64,000 nucleotides of DNA from a virus. The translations under genes were made by a program, and so were the position numbers. How positions within the stretch are numbered: the first letter of the stretch is position 1; the number at the start of each line of letters is the position of its first letter. Below the pieces are notes generated by a model that was not told the DNA's origin, ran no database searches, and saw only the letters and a list, made by a program, of their open reading frames with translations. The stretch spans positions 23,950 to 87,949 of the IMG/VR virus record IMGVR_UViG_3300046352_000123. The stretch is one strand, 5' to 3'. Shown here piece by piece: positions 37,401-45,144 of this stretch.

Positions 37401-40400
37401 AGGTGCTAAGATTGAAGTTGCTAACCTGACCCCGGATGATGTCAGACTACGTATTGCGTTTGAGCAGAGCTTGACCAACATGCAGAATGACCCTATCAAG
37501 ATGGTGTTTGGTGGTGACGGACTTATCTATAATGATGCCTCCCTGGACACAGCGTCTCAGAATAACAAGCGTGCTGAGTGGAGCAATGCTATCAAAGATA
37601 CTGCGGTTCCTTATAACCAGCGTAACGGCGAGACGTTACTTACTATCAATGACAATGGCAGCATTATACTAGACAGAACTTCTGGCGAGTATGCTCAGGC
37701 TATGGGCGCTACGGACTTTGCTTCTGTACTGGACGCTTTGGATATCATGGGTATCAAGTTTACTGCCAGCAATAAAGCCTTACAATCGTTTGAGGCAGAG
37801 ATCATGGATGCCTACAGTGCTATCCGCAGTAAGATCACAGACGAGTCTATCAACACGATTGACCAGCTCTTTGGAAGAAGCATTGTCAATGGTCCAATCC
37901 AAACATTACTTAACATTGAAGTAGCTACTACGCCAGAGGAGAATGTTCTGGTACATAAGAATGCAGAAGGAGAGAACCAGTATACGATTACACAGCCTTC
38001 TACTATTTCTTACCTGTTGAACTCATTCAAGGTGGCTAAGACTTTAGCTGACTTTGTAACGAGCAATCCACAGTTTGGAACCGTAGACAGCCAGGGTACA
38101 GTCGTATTACACCCGTATCAGACCAACTCTATGTTGCTGAAAAAAGGAGGGCTCTTCTTTGACAGAAATGGCAAGAAGCGTAAAGGTGCTGACTTGAACT
38201 ATCACCTGATTAGTGGTGTGACAGAAGCAACCGGTACAGGAAAGAACACTGATGTGTTGACTTACCCGGACCGCGTAATGCAGGAGATCAACCACTTGTT
38301 AGGAAACGTACACTATACCATCATTAACTCAGACAAGAGTACAGAGTTTGGTCTTGGCTTTAATGAGTCCCTGGTAAGTTTTGATGATGCTAACATATTC
38401 GTATCCGGTGGTAAAGTTCTCACGATATACTTAGACCAACTAAGTGATGAGCTTGATGCGGCCATTGCTGAGCACAAGAACCCAAGCAACATCCAGTACT
38501 ACGGTGCTGAGGTGAAGAAGCTGGCTCACTTCCGGGATATCCTGGGACCTGAGTTCAGTGCACGGATCAAGTCTGTGGTAGAAGGAAAAACTACCAAGAG
38601 CAGTTTGATTTCGTCTACTGAAGTATCTAGCCGTATCATGGAGTACATCAACAATGAGATTGAGCGTACTAAGGCTGCACTGGAAGACATGGATATGTTC
38701 TTTGATGTAGGTGACAATGAAGCAGGTGAAGTGATCTACGCCACTAACTCTATCAACGCAGAGTTACTGGCCGGTTACGGTATCCAGGATAAGAATGCTA
38801 TCACAGAAAATGAGTTGAACAACCTGATTGCTTTCCTTGTAATCAACAAAGAAGTAGCAGTAGCAGAACAACACAAGTTGATCTATGGCCACCCTGCTTT
38901 ATACAAAGACCTGGCTAAGCGTTCTAACGGTGCCAACTCTACCAAGATTGCCTTTATTGACAACCTGGAGATCAGACAATGGATGGATGACAATATGTCC
39001 CGCCATGATGGTAAGAGACGCTCTGGTGAGCAACTGGCTACGTTTAACAACATATCTTTCAAGGACAACACTGTTGTAGCAGCCATGATGATTGAGTACG
39101 TAGAGACTATGTACAAATCCATGGTAGAATTACAGAAAGATAAAGCTGCAGTTGAGGAGCGTATTGGTGCAGAGTTTACAGCAGACGGAAAGTTTGTAAA
39201 ACTAAAAGTAGATAGCAAGGGCAAGAACTACGGAGATGCAGCTAAGTATTTAGACATCAACGAAGCTGATGCCCAGGCTTGGATCATGCCAGACATGTTC
39301 CGTGACCTGTTGTACTTAAGCTCTCGCATGACGCACGAGCAACAAGCTCAGTGGGATTATGAAATTGCTTATGAAATGATTGCCCGCAGCTCTAAGCCTG
39401 AAGACCATGTAGCTTACCGATCATACTCAGAGGCTCAACTAGATGCTGCAAGAGCAACATTAGCTAAGGGAAATCCAGGCACTGTTCTACAGGTATTGAA
39501 GCCTCAGTACTTTGGATACAATCCACAGAGTCCTTTGATGCACACCGTGTTCTTAAAGAACTCTACGCAGCCTAAGTTCTACCGCCAGGTAGAAAATACT
39601 GCTTTTGAAAACTTATACTTAAGTGCTTTAGACAGACAGATAGACATTATTGGTTTTGAGTCTGGTCAGAAGGTTGGTAACATGCTCAACCAGAAAGGTG
39701 AGTTTGCTGCTATCTACAATAGCGAAGGTAAAGTAAACATCGTAGAAGAAGAAGGTGCAGTTAACCTGCCTGATATTCCTGTACAAAATTTACTAAGCCG
39801 TTACTTGGGTATTCAGCAAGAGATGCCTAACGCATTTAAGAGTGCGGTAGTTCGTGGTACACAGCCGACTAAACTCATCATGTCTAACTTCAAGTTCAGA
39901 GGTAAGTATACTTCCCCTGAGGCTGAGAAGTTAGTAACAGAGTACAATAATATCCTGGCTCAAATGGTGATGCTGGGTAAAGAAAAGTTACTCAAAGAAC
40001 TGGGTGTTACCCGTAACGCCGCAGGTAAGTATTCTGTGAAGGACGTGTCCAAGATGGTCTCTCTTTTAAGAAAAGAAGCTAAGAGCCGTGACCTGCCTGA
40101 TAACATCATTGATGCTATTGACACTATTGAAAATGAGTACGGCAAGACTGACTTCCGCTACCCATTAGATGCGCTGCCTAACCGCAAGAAGATTGACAAT
40201 ATCCTGAACTCTATTGTAGACAGCCGTGTGATCTCAGAGAAGATGAACGGTAAGCCTGCAGTACAGGTGGCCAGCACATTATTTGAGAGTAAGAGCAGAA
40301 GCTTTGTATACTTAAAAGACGGTGTCTGGACTTCTACCAAAGGTATGAAGCTGGAAGACTTAAGTGTAGAGGAGCAAGCTTCTGTACGCATGGTAAGCAA

Positions 40401-43400
40401 TGACTTGAAGTTCTACCGTATGGAGAACGGCAAGATTGCCAACATGGAGGTCTATCTTCCTAACTTCTTAGAAGGTGTTAATCTGCCGGGCGCTGTAAAC
40501 GGAGTGATCAATGTAAAAGACATTGACCCACGTATCTTAAAAGCCCTTGGTTTCCGTATCCCTACACAAGGTATGAACTCTATTGAGAGTATCACTATCA
40601 AAGGCTTCTTGCCAAGAGAGATGGGTGACATGGTAGTTGTGCCTTCAGAGATCACTGGTAAAGCAGGATCTGACTTTGACATTGACAAGTTACAGATGTA
40701 CCTGGCTAACTTCTATGTAGCTAAGAACGGTAAAGCTTCTTACTACGAATGGAAAGGTACCCAGGAGGCTACGCGTGAGCACTACGAGAAGCTTTACAAC
40801 AAAGGGGAGTTTATCACCCCTGAGGAGCAAGCTTTACTGGATACATTCCTTGCTGAGCAGTTGTACTATAATGCAACAGAGAGCATCAGTATTTTAGAAG
40901 GCAAGAAGATCCGTGAGGTGTTCAGTAAATTCTTTGACTCAGAGTCTTTGACTAAGGACTTCTTAGAAGAGATGAAAGATGTACAGTCACGCAAGAAAGC
41001 ATTTTTAGATGCAGCTGTGAAGAAGTCTATCCAGAACCGCTATCGTGAGATCATGCAGGACCTGGTAACACTTCCTGAGAACATGCGTCAGTTGATTACG
41101 CCTAACTCTACAGATACTCTGAAGAACATGGCGGATGAGATCAACAGACTCAAAGGTGTGGAAGATCTTACAGCATCTTCTAAGTATGCAATATACAGAA
41201 GCTTAATTGACTCAGCGGATATCCGTCACCGTTTCTTAAGTGGTAAAAAACTAGTAGGTATTGCTGCCCTGCAGATCACTTCTCAAGTGATGACCCAGCT
41301 GGGTGAAACTAAACTAACGGGTAAGTATGATGCAGGTAAACTGTACTACCTGGTAAACAACGTAGTGAAAAACTTAGGGGACAATCCGCGTATGCGTGAT
41401 GTGAAGATCAACTTGAGCCACAATTTAGACGAGGAGAATCAGTTGTTCCTGGATAGCTTGACTACCCAAGACGGTATGATGATCTCTGACTTAATCAATG
41501 AAGCCCTATCAGGCTTTGTGGATGCTGCTAAAGACCCGTTTGTGTTCTCTCTGAATATCACTATTGATACAGCTGGTACCTGGTTTTACTTACAGAAGTT
41601 AGGTGTTCCTATTACAGAGTTAGCATACATGTTCAACCAACCGGTACTGGACAGATTATTCAAGGAGCGTGCTAAGAACAAGAGTTTGTTCAAGAAGTTG
41701 TCTGGTGATAAGATCAATGACTTCTTAATTGCTTTGAAGATGATCACACCGTACTACAAAGCTCTATACCCTAATGAGCAGACAAGCTTATACAAGAGAT
41801 ATGTACAAGCTACTGAGGACGGGAACTTTAAGGAGCTCAAGTTGGTTAAGAAGATGTTTAAAGAAGTGGTAGACGTAAACCGCAAGCAGGTAGGTACAAT
41901 GACAGAGGCCGGACTACGGGATTCTATTCAGCGTATGAATGCTAAGGATTACGTAATGACTGCTGCCGATGCTCAGATGCAGATAGCCGTACTGGCTGAC
42001 TTCCTTGAGTACCAGGAACAATCTTCTAACATGACTGAGTTTATCTCCGGTATTGGCTATGACAACGTGAAGACTAAGAGTATCACTGAAAACGTGATGC
42101 AGATAGGCCGTTGGAGAAAAGTATCCAGCAAGGGCTTTATTGCCAACCCTGAGGGTATCATGGACAACACATTTATGGGTGAGTTGAAGAAGCAAAAAGA
42201 AGACATCTTTGAACTCTTCACACCATTCTTTGTGTCCCTTGACCAGCGTACCAGAAAAGCGTTCCAGCCTGCACTAGACTTACTAGACTCAGGTGCTTTC
42301 TTAACCCGTGATATGCAAGAGGAGCTGATCATGAAGTACAACGACTTCCTGATTAACTACATCATGCAGACTACACCTTTCATGGATGAGTCTGGTAACC
42401 AGACCAACATTGCAGCACATGCAGAAAGATTGTTGATGGGTAACAACAGCATGGCCCGCAGACTGAAAGTAATCAAGGAAAGCACAGATAAGAATATCCA
42501 GAACAACATGTTCTTAAAAGAATTGATGCAGGTGATTGCTAGTGAAGAAGGCAAGCCTGATGTCATCAAGATGCTAAGACGTGTAACAGACAGCTACCGC
42601 ACTAACCTGACACTAGACTCTGCTAAAGACCTGTATCAGTATGCTATCAACTCAGGTAACACTGAGCTTGAAGGGTTCTTAAAAGACCTGGCTTATTTAA
42701 CTATGATCCAGGGCGGCAACCAGGAGACAGCGTTCAACTTTGTACGCGTGTTGCCGGTGGAGATCTTTTCAAACACTTCTAAGTTAATCCTGGATGCGTT
42801 TAAGAACAGCCCGGAGATGGAGCTGAACACAGCCAGTATCTGGAAGCAGTTCCACCAGAATAACGTCATGGATGACAGTATTGTTCCTAATGCCAAGTTC
42901 TATAAGAACATGGGTGGTTTCTTATCTGTAAGCGTAGACATGGATACTGCCAAGCGTCCCTATGTCAAAGTGGTAAAACTTAATAAAGCATACTCTAAGG
43001 ACCAGATAGAAGAGCTGAGAAGAAACCGTCAGTATGATAAGATGTATGTACATACACTTTATGAGAGATACAAAGAGGACGGCAAAGGTAATATGATCTT
43101 CAGACCTGTCAACAAAAAAGGAAGCAATAAAATGTACACTGAAGTGAATAACGTAGGCTTTACATCTATGCTGGCTGATAACAATACAACCCGTGAGGAG
43201 ATGTATCCTGACAATGCTGCACTGGTAGCTAAGCCAGAGGTGATCATGCCTGAAAGTGAGACTAATGAAGTGGCTAATGAGCAACCGGCAGCTGAGAATA
43301 CAGAGGCACCAAACACCTTGGAAATTGGTGCATTCACTATCTTAAAAGGAAGTGACGGTACTTACGATATCCAGGGTCCGGATGGTGTCATAGCTGACTA

Positions 43401-45126
43401 TGTTCCTACACTTCAAGAAGCTATTGACATTGCCAACAAAGCAGACGCTTTAGTACAGCAAGATGAGCAGGCAGGTAACTTATTTAATGAGGAAAACTTA
43501 GTGCCTTGGGATGGAGATCCTTTTGCAGAGAGTAATAGCTTGTCTGTTGTTCCTACTGAAGCTTCGGTTGAGCAACCTAAAGGTGATAAGCTGGATAAGA
43601 AGTATGAACTCTTTGAAGGAGTCTATGCCAATGAAGGACAGCGTGATGCTATTGACAAGATAGAAGGATTCTTAAAAGGAGATGCTCAACAGTTCTTACT
43701 AAAAGGCCGTGGAGGTACAGGTAAGACCACTATTATCCAGAAGGCTATTGCCACTTCAGGAGTAAGCAAGAACTCTATTGTAGGTACAACAGTTTCTTAT
43801 GAGGCAAAGAACGTACTGCAAGAGTCTATGAAAGGCTACAAGACAGCCACTATTGCTTCTATGCTGGGACTTATACCGGACTATGATAAGTTTGGCGCTA
43901 TGTATTTCAGAGAGCGTAATGCTGATGAAGAAGCAGACTTCCGTGCTGCAGGTAAGGCAGATCCTATTGAGACAGCTAGGCTGATCATTGTGGATGAGGC
44001 TTCCATGATTGGAGACTTTATCTATGGCAGACTTCTGGAAAGAAAGCTTCCTGGTGCAAAGATCATCTTCATGGGAGACAATGCTCAGATCCCGCCAATT
44101 GATGTGGCTGATAACACAGACTCACCTGTATGGAACCTGATGCAGGGCACTAACTATGCGGAGCTTACAGAGCGTATGCGACAGGCTTCAGAGAGTCCTA
44201 TCATCCCTGTTACAGATGTATTTGCTGTAAACATTGAGCGTATCCAAAAAGACCAGCCAGGTGTGGTTAAGAATCCTTTAGTGGAGCGTGCTGACAAGAT
44301 GGAGAACGGCGAGGGTGTACAGTTCATGAATGACGTTAAAGCTGTGGTTACAGAGTACGTAGCAGATTATAATAATCCGGCCTTTACAAAAGGATCAGTA
44401 ATTGTAGGAGCACGTAACGAAGTAGTAGACAACTTTAACCGCCAGGTAAGAACAGCCTTGTTTGAAGATGCTATGGAGCAGCCGTATTTACCAGGAGATT
44501 TTGTACGGGTAAACACGCCTCACTATGTAGGTAAAGAGCTTGCTTTTGAGAATGGCTTCAAAGGAAAAGTATCTGCTGTAAGAGAAACCAGCAATGATGT
44601 TTCTGCAAAGTATGGCTTCCCTATCTATGAGATCACGGTTAACACTCCTGTGGTAGATATCAACGGTGAGGCTAACGTAAGAAAGTCAACCATGCTGACC
44701 ATCAACCCAACGGAGAAGGCTAAGTGGAAAACTATCCTGGCACAGGAAGCTGCTGCAGCTAAAAAATACACAAGAGGTACGTCTGAGTCTAAGGCAGCCT
44801 GGAGAAAGTTTTATGACCTGAAAGGTTCTATCGTAGATATTGGCTACGGATATGCCATCACTTCTCATAAAGTCCAGGGTAGTACGTATGACTCAACGTA
44901 TGTACTGGAGAATGATATCATGTCATTCCCTGGTGGAACAGAACAGCAGAACCGCATGATGTACACAGCCGTGTCACGTCCGCGCAAGAAGCTGGTGATA
45001 TTCAATGCTGCTGTAGCAAGCACAGGCGCTACCGAGGTACTGCGCAATGCAGAAGGTGTACGCAAGTTTGTGAGAAGCGCTCAGATTGACCAAGTAAAAG
45101 AAGATAAAGACAAAGGTTGCAATTAA
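31444..45126 (+). CDS. Giant virion RNA polymerase-helicase fusion protein, 4,560 aa
   Basis: This single frame covers 13.7 kb. The N-terminus has the SDYFAELGFDPFRNNEELYG motif typical of large crAss-like virion proteins. There follow: an Ala-rich helical region (~190-420); an acidic linker with DTDNDGIEED (~943); a Thr/Pro/Ala-rich linker (~1400-1497); a zincin-like TAFHEAFEAVW (H1586-E1587-A-F-E1590, no second His); a candidate first double-psi barrel with K2686 in VLKPQYFG and K2705 in VFLKNS; and a second barrel with R3038-I-P-T-Q-G and the catalytic GSDFDIDKL (D3077, D3079, D3081). The C-terminal ~500 residues are an SF1 helicase of the Dda/RecD type: Walker A GRGGTGKTT (4088-4096), VDEAS (4183-4187), GDNAQIPP, and ITSHKVQGS and YTAVSRPRKK near the end. 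It most likely enters the host and transcribes early genes. Confidence 0.9.
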   Translation: MEENELLLNDSVERQVIQPDPVLTPVNNPFANYNPGGSYVDKAFSAFDAQMSQPSMDKMLQPIAYDPVASSRDRYQNSDYFAELGFDPFRNNEELYGQRQTNMNKLSNAFSGMGSLAWEQVKEQAGSWGDTFEVMGDMAGGNFSLKAAFEQAEMEEINMKQQAMFNNNPIFETEADRNSVFNFNTIATTVQQSGYAIGAIAEIAAEEAALSALTALTFGGASEIQAVRTAKLAANIGKVARRTEDLVNATQKASTLRKIWSGVSRSAEFVGKNLMPLGNTIDFVDDFKKLSRVDDIAFGGSKALARTTARGFGSFYRDIRELNMAIAEAKAEAAGTFTELQEKRAAQFLTEKGREPDELEKQAMSDEALQAAQANGAINTYMILLSNKIAFGNILKGFGSLRYMLDDDVAKGLIMLGNKDAAKMGKRFIEAADNRWLAFKRTLLKNPVKYVQANLAEALQENAQDMSNAAVQNWYLTKEKSHEVDAAFDSMRMAAAEQFSVQGAKTFISGFLTGSILGAGSKLFENAGNIVEYVKDREGYDKRRADEVTRLGALKNNLNAIYENPLAYSFNPKEGVTMQANFASLMKDAAVDKDKKTFHDIQDDAMRHFIMTGITTGTLDVLTGRMQDYVKNLSPEEFTQAFGVEFSKENHESMVQQVTKFQTRAEQVAKIHNKLQTEFVNPFNPGQHKIGTPEFIDEAYRYMAFKEAVNQMTFMQDTYQATITRQQQVLDGIKTKQGFENLPFSTVFTLTSQLELEKEVNMLQQEIEVNTDPKLGAEKKAKLKKLERYQKALTKYLDKVDAIKGNKGLSADQSAEQTAAALEQFKKQGSQFFTEYVNAELEKNGQRPVQTAVANDAFGNLTDYFQLQEDQGSVLEHINLLADPDFFANYLDRNYKAFRAFAKKRAEQTATTAEDTSVEVTDDLPRPEDLDPTNKPDNTPVVDTDNDGIEEDEVDEEGQVRSSKPVFGSTFFFKTTGQHFNWDGTLNTENGSNRFFRFTERMMFEPDTYFLIPVTAANDTFGIRREDKYQDDIKLVVVKKVGDSFVYVDQEGNELQNPTKDTIVYTSMNGSEVLFGEDKAKAVELVKKNFATKDLTDDQILGAIENFKTERDAIKASNIAGEVVAFPVVGRSKGTVRLAPKDINTGMPQEIALQGSVIKSDSDDFLNLEHPNGEVIELAIGTVDKALNMGGVDKGRMVARGKKTGNVFRIKSRKFSEEELVNLKDALKALTKLMGKKNLTADQARQKKDILNYLSGTVFWSSPDKGKAAGPNQFYVNKGKLFRGTQSWAFTEVSIDGNFEAILENLYYSVNNSLLNKKGAFQAVKMNGGVAERETFPSYNAFLMDNTGGRRPILYTNSQPYNPNVNSADYQIEGRYLVFNTSDEPVSSKIPAPGEKDTLVSTPPAATGGLKWNKTMPTTAVQPAATTATPAPTTVAGTKSPTKKEDTPATGKSSLRMGGAKPAAVVVPADQVTTAGSSTAATPPAPAAGPATKGLDPTAMSVLLGNDIANLEDGEVPFQDEFYRLSLGNPDVKREDLAKVQAFLTRVLPGVPLHVVSTLIHNKAYGAFMRGAIFLYENAEEGTAFHEAFEAVWNAYLTAPEQAILAKEFSSRKGTFTNPFTGETKEYKDANMYDVREMLAEEFRTYILTGNFPVGAPKAKSFFTKVMDFIKKILGLSKEDRAEMDNVVNNLFVKINQGGFANAVPVRDLNNLQAVYRSIPGTTQEVTTYAVEGLTSYFFMNLYKEGKNMDALIKTDANNNKELVRLFNAALQDMDTAITAHFDAVFQNYVKQYEKQVSRKATEAEKRELKDNYFIPGNRLYTQMETIKQQPMELYELFKGSIGRFGVSFSDISEDLEAIPDELNSDGLGITDAVKIDPRRFGATNFKLLMGSLTDDVYNDKTKRYEFKKNALGLPKLSNYDRIYAILLNELNGSMSRIEGGEFVPGIDAMFDTLDKRFQKKNGVYKEGFEWIYRMKVRLKYLNPQTGAKIEVANLTPDDVRLRIAFEQSLTNMQNDPIKMVFGGDGLIYNDASLDTASQNNKRAEWSNAIKDTAVPYNQRNGETLLTINDNGSIILDRTSGEYAQAMGATDFASVLDALDIMGIKFTASNKALQSFEAEIMDAYSAIRSKITDESINTIDQLFGRSIVNGPIQTLLNIEVATTPEENVLVHKNAEGENQYTITQPSTISYLLNSFKVAKTLADFVTSNPQFGTVDSQGTVVLHPYQTNSMLLKKGGLFFDRNGKKRKGADLNYHLISGVTEATGTGKNTDVLTYPDRVMQEINHLLGNVHYTIINSDKSTEFGLGFNESLVSFDDANIFVSGGKVLTIYLDQLSDELDAAIAEHKNPSNIQYYGAEVKKLAHFRDILGPEFSARIKSVVEGKTTKSSLISSTEVSSRIMEYINNEIERTKAALEDMDMFFDVGDNEAGEVIYATNSINAELLAGYGIQDKNAITENELNNLIAFLVINKEVAVAEQHKLIYGHPALYKDLAKRSNGANSTKIAFIDNLEIRQWMDDNMSRHDGKRRSGEQLATFNNISFKDNTVVAAMMIEYVETMYKSMVELQKDKAAVEERIGAEFTADGKFVKLKVDSKGKNYGDAAKYLDINEADAQAWIMPDMFRDLLYLSSRMTHEQQAQWDYEIAYEMIARSSKPEDHVAYRSYSEAQLDAARATLAKGNPGTVLQVLKPQYFGYNPQSPLMHTVFLKNSTQPKFYRQVENTAFENLYLSALDRQIDIIGFESGQKVGNMLNQKGEFAAIYNSEGKVNIVEEEGAVNLPDIPVQNLLSRYLGIQQEMPNAFKSAVVRGTQPTKLIMSNFKFRGKYTSPEAEKLVTEYNNILAQMVMLGKEKLLKELGVTRNAAGKYSVKDVSKMVSLLRKEAKSRDLPDNIIDAIDTIENEYGKTDFRYPLDALPNRKKIDNILNSIVDSRVISEKMNGKPAVQVASTLFESKSRSFVYLKDGVWTSTKGMKLEDLSVEEQASVRMVSNDLKFYRMENGKIANMEVYLPNFLEGVNLPGAVNGVINVKDIDPRILKALGFRIPTQGMNSIESITIKGFLPREMGDMVVVPSEITGKAGSDFDIDKLQMYLANFYVAKNGKASYYEWKGTQEATREHYEKLYNKGEFITPEEQALLDTFLAEQLYYNATESISILEGKKIREVFSKFFDSESLTKDFLEEMKDVQSRKKAFLDAAVKKSIQNRYREIMQDLVTLPENMRQLITPNSTDTLKNMADEINRLKGVEDLTASSKYAIYRSLIDSADIRHRFLSGKKLVGIAALQITSQVMTQLGETKLTGKYDAGKLYYLVNNVVKNLGDNPRMRDVKINLSHNLDEENQLFLDSLTTQDGMMISDLINEALSGFVDAAKDPFVFSLNITIDTAGTWFYLQKLGVPITELAYMFNQPVLDRLFKERAKNKSLFKKLSGDKINDFLIALKMITPYYKALYPNEQTSLYKRYVQATEDGNFKELKLVKKMFKEVVDVNRKQVGTMTEAGLRDSIQRMNAKDYVMTAADAQMQIAVLADFLEYQEQSSNMTEFISGIGYDNVKTKSITENVMQIGRWRKVSSKGFIANPEGIMDNTFMGELKKQKEDIFELFTPFFVSLDQRTRKAFQPALDLLDSGAFLTRDMQEELIMKYNDFLINYIMQTTPFMDESGNQTNIAAHAERLLMGNNSMARRLKVIKESTDKNIQNNMFLKELMQVIASEEGKPDVIKMLRRVTDSYRTNLTLDSAKDLYQYAINSGNTELEGFLKDLAYLTMIQGGNQETAFNFVRVLPVEIFSNTSKLILDAFKNSPEMELNTASIWKQFHQNNVMDDSIVPNAKFYKNMGGFLSVSVDMDTAKRPYVKVVKLNKAYSKDQIEELRRNRQYDKMYVHTLYERYKEDGKGNMIFRPVNKKGSNKMYTEVNNVGFTSMLADNNTTREEMYPDNAALVAKPEVIMPESETNEVANEQPAAENTEAPNTLEIGAFTILKGSDGTYDIQGPDGVIADYVPTLQEAIDIANKADALVQQDEQAGNLFNEENLVPWDGDPFAESNSLSVVPTEASVEQPKGDKLDKKYELFEGVYANEGQRDAIDKIEGFLKGDAQQFLLKGRGGTGKTTIIQKAIATSGVSKNSIVGTTVSYEAKNVLQESMKGYKTATIASMLGLIPDYDKFGAMYFRERNADEEADFRAAGKADPIETARLIIVDEASMIGDFIYGRLLERKLPGAKIIFMGDNAQIPPIDVADNTDSPVWNLMQGTNYAELTERMRQASESPIIPVTDVFAVNIERIQKDQPGVVKNPLVERADKMENGEGVQFMNDVKAVVTEYVADYNNPAFTKGSVIVGARNEVVDNFNRQVRTALFEDAMEQPYLPGDFVRVNTPHYVGKELAFENGFKGKVSAVRETSNDVSAKYGFPIYEITVNTPVVDINGEANVRKSTMLTINPTEKAKWKTILAQEAAAAKKYTRGTSESKAAWRKFYDLKGSIVDIGYGYAITSHKVQGSTYDSTYVLENDIMSFPGGTEQQNRMMYTAVSRPRKKLVIFNAAVASTGATEVLRNAEGVRKFVRSAQIDQVKEDKDKGCN

Positions 45127-45144
45127 TCCCCCCACAATACCCCT

